54,559 bases of DNA from Acetobacteraceae bacterium (GCA_025360065.1 JANYCX010000185.1:1-54559), one strand, 5' to 3'. Numbered from the stretch's first letter, positions 21,210 to 35,525 are shown. Notes: generated by a model from the sequence alone, not told the origin. Numbers and translations are program-made.

Positions 21210-22321
21210 GGGGCCCGATGGCGCGTCCGATCGTGATTGCCGCTGGCGGCACGGGTGGACATTTCTTTCCCGCCGAGGCGCTGGCGGCGGAATTGCTGCG
21301 CCGGGGCGAAAGGGTCGTGTTGTTAACCGATGCGCGCTCCGCCGGCCTGACATCTGCGGTCTTCGCCAATGCCGAGCGCTTCGTAATCCGTGGCGCCGGC
21401 ATTGCCGGGCGCGGCTGGGTCCGCGCGATCAAGGCGGCCGCCGCCCTTGCCGCCGGCACTGTCCAAGCCCGACGGATCATGGCGCGGTTGAACCCGTCAG
21501 CAGTGGTCGCCTTCGGTGGCTACCCGAGCGTGGCGCCGGTGCTGGCGGCGCGGCTGTTGAAGCCTCGTCCGGCGGTGATCCTGCACGAGCAGAACGCGGT
21601 GCTTGGTCGCGCCAATCGGTTCCTGGCGCGGTTTGCCGACCGTGTTGCCACCAGTTTTGCCGCAATCCGTTCCGTGCCCAAGGGCGTAGAAACGGTCGTG
21701 ACCGGCACCCCGGTGCGCCCGTCGATTGCAGCACTTTTTGGGGCCGGCTTCGTGCCCCCCGCCGATCGCATCGAGCTCCTGGTGCTGGGCGGATCGCTCG
21801 GCGCGCGGGTTTTCAGCGATGTGGTGCCGCACGCAATCGCGCTCCTGCCGGCCGAATTGCGCGCCCGCCTCGCGATCACCCAGCAATGCCGCAGCGAAGA
21901 CCTGGCGGGGGTGCGCGCTGCTTACACAACCCTCCCGACCGAGGCGACGCTGTCGAGTTTCTTCACCAACGTCGATGACCTGCTGCGCACCGCCCATCTG
22001 GTGATCGCGCGCGCCGGCGCGTCCACCATTGCCGAACTTGCGGTCGCGGGCCGGCCCAGCATTCTGGTGCCACTGCCCTCCGCGATTGATGACCACCAGA
22101 CCGCCAACGCCCAAGGTCTGGCGGCCAATGGCGCGGCCTGGATCATTGCGCAGTCGGATTTCACCGCAGACGCCTTGGCCGACTGTCTCGTGCGCCTGCT
22201 GGCCGCCCCGGCCATGCTGACCAGCGCCGCCGCGGCCGCCTCAGCACTCGCCCGCCCCAACGCGGCCAGCGCCCTCGCCGATCTGGTTCAGTTTCACGCC
22301 CATCAGGAGACCACACCATGA
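21206..22321 (+). CDS. murG: Lipid II synthase, GlcNAc transferase MurG
   Basis: Membrane-associated GT28 glycosyltransferase that adds GlcNAc to lipid I. The N-terminal acceptor loop [17 protein letters not shown], the [15 protein letters not shown] segment and the C-terminal UDP-GlcNAc site ([25 protein letters not shown]) are all visible. It has 371 residues from ATG 21206; ATG 21218 (MARPIV) is an in-frame alternative that fits relatives equally well. Both starts allow coupling to ftsW. Confidence 0.97.
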   Translation: MRGPMARPIVIAAGGTGGHFFPAEALAAELLRRGERVVLLTDARSAGLTSAVFANAERFVIRGAGIAGRGWVRAIKAAAALAAGTVQARRIMARLNPSAVVAFGGYPSVAPVLAARLLKPRPAVILHEQNAVLGRANRFLARFADRVATSFAAIRSVPKGVETVVTGTPVRPSIAALFGAGFVPPADRIELLVLGGSLGARVFSDVVPHAIALLPAELRARLAITQQCRSEDLAGVRAAYTTLPTEATLSSFFTNVDDLLRTAHLVIARAGASTIAELAVAGRPSILVPLPSAIDDHQTANAQGLAANGAAWIIAQSDFTADALADCLVRLLAAPAMLTSAAAAASALARPNAASALADLVQFHAHQETTP

Positions 22322-23745
22322 GGGCGATGCCGCGTTCGATTGGCGCCATTCATTTCGTCGGGATTGGCGGCATCGGCATGTCCGGCATCGCCGAGGTGCT
22401 GCATAATCTCGGGTATACCGTGCAGGGCAGCGACATCGCCGAGGGCAGCAATGTTGCCCGCCTTCGCGCCGCCGGCATTCAGATTTTCATTGGCCATGCC
22501 GCCGCCAATCTTGGTGCCGCCCAGGTCGTTGTCACCTCGACTGCGGTCAAACCCGGCAACCCCGAAGTCCAGGCCGCGCGCGAACGGCTGATCCCTGTCG
22601 TGCGCCGCGCCGAAATGCTCGCCGAACTGATGCGGCTGCGCTGGGCCATCGCCGTCGGTGGCAGCCATGGCAAGACCACGACAACCAGCATGGTGGCAGC
22701 CGTCCTTGAAGCCGCCCGGCTCGATCCGATGGTGATCAATGGCGGCATCATCGAAGCCTATGGCAGCAACACCCGCCTGGGCGACGGCGAGTGGATGGTG
22801 GTCGAGGCTGATGAAAGCGACGGCACGTTCCTGCGGCTGCCGGCAACGATTGCGGTTGTCACCAATATGGACCCCGAGCATCTCGATCATTGGGGCACCG
22901 CGGAAGCCATGCTCGGCGGCTTCGAGCAATTTGTGCAAAATGTTCCATTCTACGGCTTCGCGGTGCTGTGCATCGACCATCCCGCCGTGCAGAACATGAT
23001 CCCGCGTCTGTCAGATCGCCGGATCATCACCTACGGATTTTCGCCGCAGGCCGATGTGCGCGGCGAACGCCTGAACGCCGATACCAATGGCTCGACCTTT
23101 CATGTCGGGGTCACCGACAGGATCACCGGACGCACCAAACAGATGGGTCCGTTCCGCCTGCCGATGGTCGGTCAGCACAACGTCTCCAACGCCTTGGCGG
23201 CGATTGCCATCGCGGTTGAGATGGATATCGACGCTGACAGCATCAAATCCGCGTTCCTCGGTTTCAAGGGCGTCAAGCGCCGCTTCACCCGCACCGGCGA
23301 CGCGGGCGGCATCGTGGTCATTGATGATTACGGCCACCACCCGGTCGAAATCGCCGCCGTGCTCAAAGCCGCCCGCCAGACCGGGGCCAATAACGTGATC
23401 GCGGTGGTGCAACCGCATCGCTACACCCGCCTGTCATCGCTGTTCAACGAGTTCTGCACCTGCATGAACGAAGCCGGCACGGTGATCGTTGCTGATGTTT
23501 ACGCCGCCGGCGAGCCACCGATTGACGGCATCAACCGCGACGCCTTGGTCGAAGGCCTGCGCGCCAGCGGCCATCGCAGCGTGGTGCCGCTGGTGAACCC
23601 GGCCGACCTTGCCGAAATGGTCCATGCGATTGCCAAGCCTGGCGATCTGGTGGTGTGCCTCGGTGCCGGCAACATCACCGCCTGGGCCCAGGCCCTGCCA
23701 GCGCAATTGGCCGCTTTGCAAGGCCCCAGGGTCCAGAAGCGATGA
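22318..23745 (+). CDS. murC: UDP-MurNAc--L-alanine ligase MurC
   Basis: First Mur ligase, adding L-alanine to UDP-MurNAc. It has 475 residues. The UDP-binding start [18 protein letters not shown] is diagnostic, followed by the P-loop [39 protein letters not shown], and in the C-terminal domain [11 protein letters not shown] and [10 protein letters not shown]. It overlaps both murG and murB by four bases. Confidence 0.98.
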   Translation: MRAMPRSIGAIHFVGIGGIGMSGIAEVLHNLGYTVQGSDIAEGSNVARLRAAGIQIFIGHAAANLGAAQVVVTSTAVKPGNPEVQAARERLIPVVRRAEMLAELMRLRWAIAVGGSHGKTTTTSMVAAVLEAARLDPMVINGGIIEAYGSNTRLGDGEWMVVEADESDGTFLRLPATIAVVTNMDPEHLDHWGTAEAMLGGFEQFVQNVPFYGFAVLCIDHPAVQNMIPRLSDRRIITYGFSPQADVRGERLNADTNGSTFHVGVTDRITGRTKQMGPFRLPMVGQHNVSNALAAIAIAVEMDIDADSIKSAFLGFKGVKRRFTRTGDAGGIVVIDDYGHHPVEIAAVLKAARQTGANNVIAVVQPHRYTRLSSLFNEFCTCMNEAGTVIVADVYAAGEPPIDGINRDALVEGLRASGHRSVVPLVNPADLAEMVHAIAKPGDLVVCLGAGNITAWAQALPAQLAALQGPRVQKR

Positions 23746-24659
23746 TCGCCGACCCCGCAACCCTGCATCTTCTGGATCGCCTGCCGGCCTTGCGTGGCCG
23801 GGTGCAAGCCGATGCACCGCTTGGCCCGACGACATGGTTCCGCGTTGGCGGCCCGGCGGAGGCGCTGGTGCGGCCGGCTGATGTCGATGATCTGCGCCAA
23901 TTCCTTGCCGATCTGCCGTTGGATATCAGCGTCACCACCATTGGTGCGGCATCGAACCTGATCATCCGTGACGGCGGCGTGCATGGCGTGGTCCTGCGCC
24001 TGACACGCGGCTTTACCGCAATCGAAACCGATGCCGATGGCGTGATCGCCGGCGCTGGCGCGTTGGATGTAACAGTTGCCGAACATGCCGCCGCCGCCGG
24101 CCTCGTCGGCCTCGCCTTCCTGTGCGGCATTCCCGGCAGCATTGGCGGCGCGGTCGCGATGAATGCCGGCGCCTATGGCGGTGACATCGCCGGATGCCTC
24201 GACTGGGCCGAGATCGTGACACGGGACGGCACATTGCACCGGCTGACCGCTGGCGAAATCGGCTTGGCGTACCGCCATGCCAGCCTGCCACCTGAAGCGG
24301 TGGTGGTCCGTGCTCGCCTCCGTGCCCATGCCGGCGACCCGCATAAGATCGCGGCCGAAATGGCGGAAATCCGTGCCGCGCGCGACGCCAGCCAGCCGGT
24401 CCGCGCCCGCACCGGCGGCTCCACCTTCCGCAACCCGCCCGACATGAAGGCCTGGGAGTTGATCGACAGCGTTGGTGGCCGTGGCCTTACGCGCGGCGGC
24501 GCCCAGGTGTCTGAAAAACACTGCAATTTCCTGATCAATACCGGGACCGCCACCGCCGCCGATATCGAAGGCCTAGGCGAGGATCTGCGCCGCCTTGTGC
24601 AGTCCGCCAGCGGGATCGACCTGCACTGGGAAATTCGTCGCCTCGGGGTGCCGGCATGA
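23742..24659 (+). CDS. murB: UDP-N-acetylenolpyruvoylglucosamine reductase MurB
   Basis: FAD- and NADPH-dependent reductase giving UDP-MurNAc. The 305 residues from ATG 23742 include the FAD-binding segments [14 protein letters not shown] and [36 protein letters not shown], the substrate loop SYR-like YRHASLP, and the C-terminal GSTFRNP and AGEIGLAY. This pattern fits type II MurB. The open frame extends further upstream inside murC, but ATG 23742, which overlaps the murC stop as ATGA, is the sensible start. It overlaps ddl by four bases. Confidence 0.96.
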   Translation: MIADPATLHLLDRLPALRGRVQADAPLGPTTWFRVGGPAEALVRPADVDDLRQFLADLPLDISVTTIGAASNLIIRDGGVHGVVLRLTRGFTAIETDADGVIAGAGALDVTVAEHAAAAGLVGLAFLCGIPGSIGGAVAMNAGAYGGDIAGCLDWAEIVTRDGTLHRLTAGEIGLAYRHASLPPEAVVVRARLRAHAGDPHKIAAEMAEIRAARDASQPVRARTGGSTFRNPPDMKAWELIDSVGGRGLTRGGAQVSEKHCNFLINTGTATAADIEGLGEDLRRLVQSASGIDLHWEIRRLGVPA

Positions 24660-25573
24660 CCCGGGTGGCAGTCCTGTTCGGCGGCATGTCCGCCGAGCGC
24701 GAGGTCAGCCTGTCATCGGGCCGTCAGGTGATCGCCGCCTTGCGCGTCGCCGGCTATGACGTCACCCCGGTTGAGGTCGGCAGCGATCTGGCCGCGGTGT
24801 TGCGCGCGCTCGATCCGCGCCCCGATGTGGTGTTCAACGCTTTGCATGGCCGGTTTGGCGAAGATGGCGCAATCCAGGGTGTGCTGGACTGGCTCGCCAT
24901 TCCCTACACCCATTCCGGGGTCCGGGCGTCGGCGGTGGCGATGGACAAGGCGGCGGCGCGGGCCGTGTTCCTGGCGGCTGGCTTGCCGGTGGCGCGTGGC
25001 GCGGTGATCGCTGTTGCGGCGCTGGAACATGCCGATCCGTTACCGCTTCCCTATGTCATCAAGCCGATCAACGAAGGATCATCCGTCGGCGTCGAGATCA
25101 TGCGCGACGGTGGCAATCGCCGCGCTGAGGTCGCCGCCAACTGGCGCTTCGGCCCCGACGCGCTGGTCGAGGAATTCATTCCCGGCCGCGAGCTGACCGT
25201 GGCGGTGATCGGCGATCAGGCACTCGACGTGACCGACATCACCTCGACCAACCTGTTTTACGATTACGAAGCCAAATACGCCGAGGGTGGTTCACGCCAC
25301 ATCATTCCGGCCGCCATTCACCCGGCGATTTACCAGCAAGCCAAGGACGTTGCGCTGGCCGCCCATCGCGCTTTGGGCTGTCGGGGCGCGACGCGGTCGG
25401 ATTTCCGCTACGACGACACCGCCGGCGAACCTGGTCGTTTGATCCTGCTCGAAGTCAACACCCAGCCCGGCCTCACGCCGACCTCGCTGCTGCCCGAACA
25501 AGCGGCCCATCACGGCATGGACTTTCCCAGCCTGTGCGCCTGGATGGTGGAGCATGCGTCATGTCGCGGGTAA
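24656..25573 (+). CDS. ddl: D-alanine--D-alanine ligase Ddl
   Basis: ATP-grasp ligase producing D-Ala-D-Ala for MurF. It has 305 residues, with N-terminal VLFGGMSAEREVSLSSG, then FNALHGRFGEDGAIQG, the ATP-binding INEGSSVGVEIM, the omega-loop DYEAKYAEGGSRHIIPA, and LEVNTQPGLTPTSLLPEQA. The terminal lysine/serine residues expected for D-Ala specificity lie in these blocks. The gene runs 13 bp past the ftsQ start, so the two overlap in different frames. Confidence 0.97.
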   Translation: MTRVAVLFGGMSAEREVSLSSGRQVIAALRVAGYDVTPVEVGSDLAAVLRALDPRPDVVFNALHGRFGEDGAIQGVLDWLAIPYTHSGVRASAVAMDKAAARAVFLAAGLPVARGAVIAVAALEHADPLPLPYVIKPINEGSSVGVEIMRDGGNRRAEVAANWRFGPDALVEEFIPGRELTVAVIGDQALDVTDITSTNLFYDYEAKYAEGGSRHIIPAAIHPAIYQQAKDVALAAHRALGCRGATRSDFRYDDTAGEPGRLILLEVNTQPGLTPTSLLPEQAAHHGMDFPSLCAWMVEHASCRG

Positions 25574-26514
25574 AATCGCCGCGCCCTGACGGTGCCACGC
25601 CGCGCCGGCGCACCGGTCCGGTGCCAATGGCCCAGGGTGCCGATCCCATGGAAGAACCGAAAGCGGCGTCGGCGTGGGCGATGCCTGACCGGCCGAGCCG
25701 CGGCCGGCTGATCTGGCGCCGCACCCGGGCCCAGCTGCGCACGGTTTTGCTGGTGGTGCTGGTGCTGGCGGGCGGCGCGCTGGCGGTTACCGGCTTTCAG
25801 TCGCTGGGGCGGGGCGCCGATTTCGGCGAAAAGCTTGGCGATCTTGGCGCGCGCGCCGGCCTCAAAGTGACTGACATCGTGCTCGAGGGCCGCGACAAAA
25901 CCCCGCTGCCCGCGATCGCGCGCGCCCTGAGCATTCGCAAGGGCGATCCGATTTTGGCGTTTTCGCCGCGTGATGCCCAGAAGCGGCTTGAAGCGATTAA
26001 GTGGGTGAAATCGGCCACCGTGCTGCGCCGCCTGCCCGGCACTATCGTGGTGCAGATCGCCGAACGCAGCCCGTTTGCGATTTATCAGGAAAATCGCGCC
26101 TGGGTCCTGATCGATCGAGCTGGCGAGGTGCTGGATGATGACGTTTCGGCGTTCTCCGGCGAACTCCTGCTCGTCGCTGGCGAGGGCGCCAAAAAAGCGG
26201 CGGCGGACCTGATTGACGCCCTGGCGACCCAGCCGAGCGTGCAGGCTCGGGTCGAATCGGCGACCTGGATCGGGGGTCGACGCTGGAATTTGCAGATCAG
26301 GGGCGGCACCGAGGTGCTGCTGCCGGAAGGCGCGGCGATGGTCGCTCTCGCACGATTGGTTGAGCTTCAGGCGAGTCACGCAGTGCTCGACCGCGCGCTC
26401 AAGCTCGTTGACCTGCGTCTGCCGGACCGGCTGACGCTGCGGCCCAATACCGAGCCCAAAACCCCGCCCGCAACTCCGCCCACGACCGCAAGCCAGACCG
26501 GGAGAAAGACGTGA
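25561..26514 (+). CDS. ftsQ: Cell division protein FtsQ
   Basis: Bitopic divisome protein that scaffolds FtsB and FtsL. From ATG 25561 it has 317 residues: a basic cytoplasmic tail of about 60 residues (RPSRGRLIWRRTRAQLR), one membrane helix (TVLLVVLVLAGGALAVTGF), a POTRA domain at about 100-170 (VTDIVLEGRDKTPLPAIA, RRLPGTIVVQIAERSPFA) and an FtsQ beta domain (RRWNLQIRGGTEVLLPEG). The tail is Pro/Thr-rich. GTG 25534 is a possible earlier start adding nine residues. Confidence 0.93.
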   Translation: MSRVKSPRPDGATPRRRTGPVPMAQGADPMEEPKAASAWAMPDRPSRGRLIWRRTRAQLRTVLLVVLVLAGGALAVTGFQSLGRGADFGEKLGDLGARAGLKVTDIVLEGRDKTPLPAIARALSIRKGDPILAFSPRDAQKRLEAIKWVKSATVLRRLPGTIVVQIAERSPFAIYQENRAWVLIDRAGEVLDDDVSAFSGELLLVAGEGAKKAAADLIDALATQPSVQARVESATWIGGRRWNLQIRGGTEVLLPEGAAMVALARLVELQASHAVLDRALKLVDLRLPDRLTLRPNTEPKTPPATPPTTASQTGRKT

Positions 26515-27818
26515 ACGAAATTCCGCGCCGCTTGCTGCCGCAATCCCCCAAAGTCAGTGCGTCGGGTGATCCGCCGCGCGGCAAACCCCGTCAGTCCGGG
26601 GCCTTCGGGGTGCTTGATATCGGCACCAGCAAAATCACCTGCGCGATCGGGCGCAGCGAGTCTGATCTGAGCCTGCGGGTTATCGGCTTTGGCTGGCAGA
26701 AAGGTCGCGGGGTGCGGGCAGGGGCGGTGATCGACATTGCCGAGGCCGAACGTGCGATCCGGGCCGCTGTCGGCCAGGCGGAGGAAGAGGCCGGAGTGCG
26801 TCTGCGTACCGTGACGGTGAACCTTTCCTGCGGCCAGCCGCGCAGCCAGGTGCTGAATTTGCAGGCCCATATCGGTGGCCGCGCCGTGGTGCAGGCCGAT
26901 ATCACGCGCATGCTGCTTGATGCGCGCACCCGGATGGCGTCCGAGGGTCGCTCCCTGATCCATTCATTGGCGCTCGATTTCGCCGCCGACGACAGCGAAG
27001 GGCTGGATGACCCGCGCGGCCTGTTCTGCGACAGCCTGTCCGGTCGGGTGCACGTGATCGATGCCGCGACCACCGCTTTGCGCACCTTGGATGCCTGCCT
27101 CGCGCGCGGCGACCTCGAAATTAGCGAGTTGGTGGCAGCCCCGATGGCGGCGGCCCAGGCGGTGCTGGATCGCGACGAACGTCAACTCGGTGTGACCGTG
27201 CTTGACATGGGCGGCGGCACCACCGGCATGGCGGTTTATACCAACGGACACCTGCAATACACCGCCCAATTGCCGTTGGGCGGCGTGCACGTCACCCGCG
27301 ATATCGCCAACGTGCTTTCGACCCCGCCCGCCCATGCCGAACGGCTCAAGACCATGTTCGGCAACGCCGAGGGTAGCCCCGATGACGACCGCGAGTTTCT
27401 CCCCGTGCCGCAGGTTGGCGAAGAAGACGAGCAAATCCACAAAGTCCCGCGCAGCATGGTGGTGAACATCATCAAGCCCCGGCTCGAAGAAACCTTCGAA
27501 CTGGTGCGCCAGCGGCTCGAACAGGAAGGTCTCGGTCGCGCGGCCGGGCATCGTGTGGTGCTGACCGGCGGGGCGAGCCAGCTATCGGGAATGTCCGATC
27601 TTGCCCAGCGCGTGCTGGGCCGTCAGGTGCGAATCGGCCGGCCTGTGTTACCGCGCGGATTGCCGGACGCTGCCAGCGGTCCGGCATTCGCGACCCTGAT
27701 CGGCCTGCTCGACTGGGCTGGCGGCAACGCGCGCCCACTGCACGACATCGACTTCGAGGCAGAACGACCGAGGGGACGGTTTCGCCGCCTTGTTAATTTT
27801 CTCCGCGAGCGGGTTTGA
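26511..27818 (+). CDS. ftsA: Cell division protein FtsA
   Basis: Actin-like ATPase that tethers FtsZ filaments to the membrane and recruits later divisome proteins. It has 435 residues, with phosphate-1 loop VLDIGTSKITCAIG, phosphate-2 VLDMGGGTTGMAVY, adenosine loop VLTGGASQLSG, and the C-terminal amphipathic helix FRRLVNFLRERV that would bind the membrane. The start is GTG 26511 with GGGAGA seven bases upstream; it overlaps the ftsQ stop. A 58-bp gap to ftsZ is the first real gap since rsmH. Confidence 0.96.
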   Translation: MNEIPRRLLPQSPKVSASGDPPRGKPRQSGAFGVLDIGTSKITCAIGRSESDLSLRVIGFGWQKGRGVRAGAVIDIAEAERAIRAAVGQAEEEAGVRLRTVTVNLSCGQPRSQVLNLQAHIGGRAVVQADITRMLLDARTRMASEGRSLIHSLALDFAADDSEGLDDPRGLFCDSLSGRVHVIDAATTALRTLDACLARGDLEISELVAAPMAAAQAVLDRDERQLGVTVLDMGGGTTGMAVYTNGHLQYTAQLPLGGVHVTRDIANVLSTPPAHAERLKTMFGNAEGSPDDDREFLPVPQVGEEDEQIHKVPRSMVVNIIKPRLEETFELVRQRLEQEGLGRAAGHRVVLTGGASQLSGMSDLAQRVLGRQVRIGRPVLPRGLPDAASGPAFATLIGLLDWAGGNARPLHDIDFEAERPRGRFRRLVNFLRERV

Positions 27819-27876
27819 ACCTGTTCACGAATCGACTGCACCAGATAAACCTAACCTGATATGGGAGTGACCCGCG

Positions 27877-29484
27877 ATGACCCTGAACCTGACGATCCCA
27901 CAGCACACGCACACCGATTTCCGCCCACGCATCACCGTGATCGGCGTTGGCGGCGGTGGTACCAACGCGGTCGACAACATGATTGCCATGAACCTGCAGG
28001 GCGTGGAGTTCATTGTTGCCAACACTGACGCCCAGCAATTGATGCATTCACGCGCCGATTGCCGCATTCAACTTGGCCTGCACCTCACGCTCGGCCTTGG
28101 CGCCGGTGCCAAACCGGAAATCGGTCAGGCTGCGGCAGAAGAAGCAGCCGAGGAACTGATGCGCCATCTTGATGGCGTTAACATGATCTTCATCACTGCC
28201 GGCATGGGCGGCGGCACCGGCACCGGGGCCGCCCCGGTGATCGCGCGCCTCGCCCGCGAACGCGACATCCTGACCGTCGGCGTGGTGACCAAGCCGTTCG
28301 CGTTTGAAGGCCAGAAGCGCGCCCGCGCGGCCGAAGCTGGCATTGCCGAGCTGACCAAGTTCGTTGACACCCTGATCGTGATCCCGAACCAAAACCTGTT
28401 CTTGATGGCCAATGAGCGTACTGGCTGGCGCGAAGCCTTCAAGATGGCCGACAACGTGCTTTACAAGGGTGTCCGCGGGGTCACCGATCTGATGGTCGCG
28501 CCTGGGCTGGTCAACCTCGATTTCGCCGATATCCGCACGGTTATGGCCGAAATGGGCACGGCCATGATGGGCACCGGCGAAGCCGAAGGCGAAGGCCGCG
28601 CATTGCGTGCCGCCGAGCAGGCAATCCAGAATCCGCTGCTCGAACAGGCCAGCATGGCCGGCGCGAAGGGCCTGCTGATTAACATCACCGGCGGCGAAGA
28701 CCTGACCCTGTTTGAAGTTGACGAAGCCGCCACCCGTATCGGCAAGGAAGTTCATCCCGACGCCAACATCATTTTTGGTTCGGCGATCGATGAAAGCCTC
28801 GCGGGCCGGGTTGTTGTCTCGGTCGTGGCCACCGGCATCGAGTCGGCAACCAGCCATCCGCGTAACGAGGAACGGCCGCGTTTGGTCGCGGTCGGTGGCG
28901 GTGCGGTGTATGCCGTGTCAGGCAGCAGCATTGACGGCCCGGCGGCCACTGGCCCAAGCGCGCCGCCGCTGTCCCTGGTTCCTGAAATTCCGCTCACAAC
29001 CCGCCCGCAGCCGCAACCGGCGACCGGCTGGGCGATGCCGCCGCGTGTGGCGCCGTCGGAAATGTCGCCCCAGGCGCCGCCAGCAAGCCAGCCGGTGCAA
29101 CGGGTAGCTCCATTGCCGCCGCGTCCGGAACCCACACCCGCTGTCCTCCGCGCGCCCCAGCCGGAAGTGCGCGGTGCGCCGCCGATCGACGATACCCCGT
29201 TGCCGCCGCGCCACATCCAAAAGCGCCATCAGCAACCGGTCACCGTGCAACCGAAGGGCGAGGCGCCGCCGCGCCGTCAGTCACTCTTTTCTATCGTTAC
29301 CCAAGCCTTCAAACCGGTGCCGCCAGTCGCCGAGCCGGCGGCGGTGGCCGTTGCTGCCCCAACTCCGCACCCGGCGCCAATGGCGCAACCCTACTTGGAG
29401 CCTGTCCAGGCGGCCGGCACGGCCGATTCCGATCTGGAAATCCCGACCTTTCTGCGTCGGCAGGGTTTGCCGGCAAAAGTGTAG
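27877..29484 (+). CDS. ftsZ: Cell division protein FtsZ
   Basis: Tubulin-like GTPase that forms the Z ring. The core, about 14-320, contains [13 protein letters not shown], the tubulin signature [10 protein letters not shown], and the T7 synergy loop [12 protein letters not shown] long Pro-rich linker (about 330-520) separates it from the C-terminal peptide [11 protein letters not shown], which binds FtsA and other partners. At 535 residues it is long mainly because of the linker, as is common in alphaproteobacteria. The ATG follows GGGAG by ten bases. A terminator-like hairpin lies directly after the stop. Confidence 0.98.
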   Translation: MTLNLTIPQHTHTDFRPRITVIGVGGGGTNAVDNMIAMNLQGVEFIVANTDAQQLMHSRADCRIQLGLHLTLGLGAGAKPEIGQAAAEEAAEELMRHLDGVNMIFITAGMGGGTGTGAAPVIARLARERDILTVGVVTKPFAFEGQKRARAAEAGIAELTKFVDTLIVIPNQNLFLMANERTGWREAFKMADNVLYKGVRGVTDLMVAPGLVNLDFADIRTVMAEMGTAMMGTGEAEGEGRALRAAEQAIQNPLLEQASMAGAKGLLINITGGEDLTLFEVDEAATRIGKEVHPDANIIFGSAIDESLAGRVVVSVVATGIESATSHPRNEERPRLVAVGGGAVYAVSGSSIDGPAATGPSAPPLSLVPEIPLTTRPQPQPATGWAMPPRVAPSEMSPQAPPASQPVQRVAPLPPRPEPTPAVLRAPQPEVRGAPPIDDTPLPPRHIQKRHQQPVTVQPKGEAPPRRQSLFSIVTQAFKPVPPVAEPAAVAVAAPTPHPAPMAQPYLEPVQAAGTADSDLEIPTFLRRQGLPAKV

Positions 29485-29491
29485 AGGCTCG

Positions 29492-29528
29492 CTGAAACCC
29501 TGCCGCGCCGACCCGGCAGGGTTTTCAG
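29492..29528 (+). terminator. Terminator after ftsZ
   Basis: CTGAAA-CCCTGCCG (29492-29505) pairs with CGGCAGGG-TTTTCAG (29514-29528) with one bulged T and an 8-nt loop. It begins seven bases after the ftsZ stop and would separate the dcw cluster from lpxC. There is no extended T tract beyond the TTTT inside the stem. Confidence 0.65.
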
Positions 29529-29702
29529 TCAGGCGCCAAAGTGCGCTGCAAAATAATGTGCAGGGTCAGCGAATTAAGCTGTAATACCAAGAAATAAAGC
29601 TTGACTGGTCATCCGTATTCACGCGCCCTAGCTTGCATACGGGGCGCTCCTTTGGTGCCCTTTGCATCGGCCCACCCGATGCCCAGGCTGCTAGGACGCT
29701 GA

Positions 29703-30713
29703 ATGGACGGACTACCCCATCTTGCGATGCTCCACCTCGATCGGCCCCACTACGCGGCGCAGGCGCAGCGCACGCTCAAGGCAGCGATTGATTGTGTGGG
29801 CGTTGGACTGCATGGTGGGCGCCGGGTTCATTTGGCGCTTCGGCCCGCCGGGATCGATACGGGTATCGTTTTTCGCCGCACTGATCTTTGTATTGATATC
29901 CCCGCGCGCTTTGATCTGGTGGTTGATACCAGGCTGTGCACCGTTCTGGCCGCGCCGGGCCAGCCGGATGTGCGGGTGGCAACGGTGGAACACGTGTTGG
30001 CGGCCCTTGCTGGCGCCGGTGTGAGCAACGCCATTGTCGCAGTCGATGGTCCGGAAATTCCCATTCTCGATGGCTCGGCGCAGGAGTTTACCTTCCTGAT
30101 CGCCTGCGCAGGGGTCGTCGATCAGGCAGCTGCGCAGCTTGAAATTGCGGTGCTGCGTCCGGTGCGGGTGGAACTTGGTGAAGCCTTTGTGGAATTGCAC
30201 CCGTCCAGCCATGGCCTCGAACTCGCGGTTTCCATCGACTTCGATGCGGCCGCCATCGGCACCCAGGCCCTGGACCTGCTGCTGACGCCTGATACTTTCC
30301 GTGACGAACTCGCCTCTGCCCGCACCTTTGCGATGGCCGATGAAATTGAGGCCCTGCAACAGGCAGGCCTGGCCCAGGGCGGTAGCCTGGACAACGCCGT
30401 GGTGGTCGATGGCGCGGTGGTGCTTAATCCGGGCGGCTTGCGCTGCCCGGATGAATTCGTTCGCCATAAAATGCTCGATGTGGTCGGTGATCTGGCGCTT
30501 GCGGGCACAAGGTTGCGGGCCCGGATGATCGGGCATCGTTGCGGGCATGCGCTCAATAATCAGTTATTGCGCGCCTTGTTTGCCGACCATGCCAACTGGC
30601 GGTTGGTGTCGGGGGCCGGTTGGCCGATTGCGGCCAACCCCGCCATGGGCAGTGCCGGCGGACTTGCGGGTTTGCGCGATCATCGGCGCGCCCTGGCGGC
30701 GTCACCAAGTTAG
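29703..30713 (+). CDS. lpxC: UDP-3-O-acyl-N-acetylglucosamine deacetylase LpxC
   Basis: Zinc deacetylase for the committed step of lipid A synthesis. It has 336 residues. The N-terminal TLKAAIDCVGVGLHGGR is standard. Zinc ligands are H97 in VEHVLAAL, H255 and D259 in RHKMLDVVGDL, and the catalytic His lies in GHRCGHALNN. The ATG at 29703 has AGGA eight bases upstream. A 218-bp gap from ftsZ includes a terminator and a TTGACT (29601-29606) that might be a -35 element, although no convincing -10 was found. Confidence 0.96.
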   Translation: MDGLPHLAMLHLDRPHYAAQAQRTLKAAIDCVGVGLHGGRRVHLALRPAGIDTGIVFRRTDLCIDIPARFDLVVDTRLCTVLAAPGQPDVRVATVEHVLAALAGAGVSNAIVAVDGPEIPILDGSAQEFTFLIACAGVVDQAAAQLEIAVLRPVRVELGEAFVELHPSSHGLELAVSIDFDAAAIGTQALDLLLTPDTFRDELASARTFAMADEIEALQQAGLAQGGSLDNAVVVDGAVVLNPGGLRCPDEFVRHKMLDVVGDLALAGTRLRARMIGHRCGHALNNQLLRALFADHANWRLVSGAGWPIAANPAMGSAGGLAGLRDHRRALAASPS

Positions 30714-30762
30714 CATCACGCGTGTCATGCAGGGGTGGGGTTCGCCTCGCCCGACGGCATGC

Positions 30763-30768
30763 TATAAG
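30763..30768 (+). promoter_or_regulatory. Candidate -10 element ahead of bamD
   Basis: TATAAG sits 16 bp after TTCGCC (30741-30746). A start near 30775 would leave a leader of about 39 nt before ATG 30814, or almost none before ATG 30778. The match to consensus is partial. Confidence 0.25.
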
Positions 30769-30813
30769 CGCGGTCAAATGAACTGGAAGATCGCCGTGCT
30801 AATCCCAACTGCC

Positions 30814-31701
30814 ATGCTTCGCGCCCTTTCCCTGCCCCGTTGGACGGCTACGCTGCTGATGTGTGCATTGCCTGTTCTGCTTGCCGGATGCGAAACCTTG
30901 TCGTCGATCACGCCCTGGAACACCCGGTCCGAAGACCTTCTCGCCCGGGAAGACCCGTCCACCGTCCCAGTTGAAGAACTTTATGGCCGTGGTGTCGATG
31001 CGTTGAACGCGGGCAATTATACCACCGCAGGGCGGCAATTTGATCTTGTCGAGCAGACCTATCCCTACGCATCCCTCGCCACCAACGCGTTGCTGATGCA
31101 AGCCTACTCGGCCTATCTCGAAAACAAATATGCCCTCGCGATCGGTGCGGTCGATCGCTTCATTCAATTGCACCCATCGAGTCGCGATATTGCATATGCG
31201 TATTACTTGCGCGGTCTCTGTTTTTACGAGCAAATCGCCGACGTCAAGCGCGACCAGAAAGGCACGACCGAGGCGATGGGCGCGCTGCAGGAAGTCGTCA
31301 ATCGCTTCCCCGATAGTTCCTACGCCCGTGATGCCCGCTTAAAAATCGACCTCGCCCGTGATCATTTGGCGGGTAAGGAAATGGAAATCGGGCGCTGGTA
31401 CGAAAACCAGAAACTCTACGGTGCCGCGATCGGTCGCTTCCAACGCGTGGTCGATGAATTCCAGACCACCAATCATGTGGCCGAGGCGCTGCATCGTTTG
31501 ACCGAAATATACCTGATGCTTGGCCTCACCGACCAGGCCACCAAGACGGCGGCCGTGCTTGGGCATAATTACCCTGGCAGCAAATGGTATCAGGAAAGCT
31601 ATGCACGCCTCGCCGAAACTGGGCAGGTTCCCGATGCGCCAACCGCGATCAAGACCGGCCGTCCGGGATTTTTCGGCCGCATCTTCAACACGATTTTCTA
31701 G
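30814..31701 (+). CDS. bamD: Outer-membrane assembly lipoprotein BamD
   Basis: Essential lipoprotein of the BAM complex that inserts beta-barrel proteins into the outer membrane. The lipoprotein signal ends in LLAG-C, the lipidated cysteine being about residue 26 from ATG 30814. The mature part, about 270 residues, is a chain of TPR-like helix pairs (LYGRGVDALNAGNYTTAGRQF, YALAIGAVDRFIQLHPSSRD, YGAAIGRFQRVVDEFQT). ATG 30778, adding twelve residues, is an equally open alternative; neither has a strong ribosome site. It follows lpxC and precedes recN by nine bases. Confidence 0.92.
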   Translation: MLRALSLPRWTATLLMCALPVLLAGCETLSSITPWNTRSEDLLAREDPSTVPVEELYGRGVDALNAGNYTTAGRQFDLVEQTYPYASLATNALLMQAYSAYLENKYALAIGAVDRFIQLHPSSRDIAYAYYLRGLCFYEQIADVKRDQKGTTEAMGALQEVVNRFPDSSYARDARLKIDLARDHLAGKEMEIGRWYENQKLYGAAIGRFQRVVDEFQTTNHVAEALHRLTEIYLMLGLTDQATKTAAVLGHNYPGSKWYQESYARLAETGQVPDAPTAIKTGRPGFFGRIFNTIF

Positions 31702-31710
31702 CCAAACGCC

Positions 31711-35459
<3,749 letters not shown>

Positions 35460-35468
35460 CGATGACGA

Positions 35469-35502
35469 CACCGCCGCTGCCGTGCGAAGGCAATCGGCGG
35501 TG
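35469..35502. terminator. Hairpin between convergent ligA and monooxygenase genes
   Basis: CACCGCCG (35469-35476) pairs with CGGCGGTG (35495-35502), with an inner TGCC/GGCA pairing. It lies nine bases after the ligA stop in a 66-bp convergent gap and could act for both strands, but there is no T tract directly after it. Confidence 0.4.
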
Positions 35503-35525
35503 GCCGGCGCCCGCTATATTAAACC

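Noticed and set aside
29601-29634. Promoter for lpxC based on TTGACT at 29601
   Set aside because: No acceptable -10 element at 16-18 bp; kept only as a remark in the lpxC entry.
30547-30813. Upstream extension of the BamD frame
   Set aside because: Overlaps lpxC in another frame and would bury the lipoprotein signal peptide.
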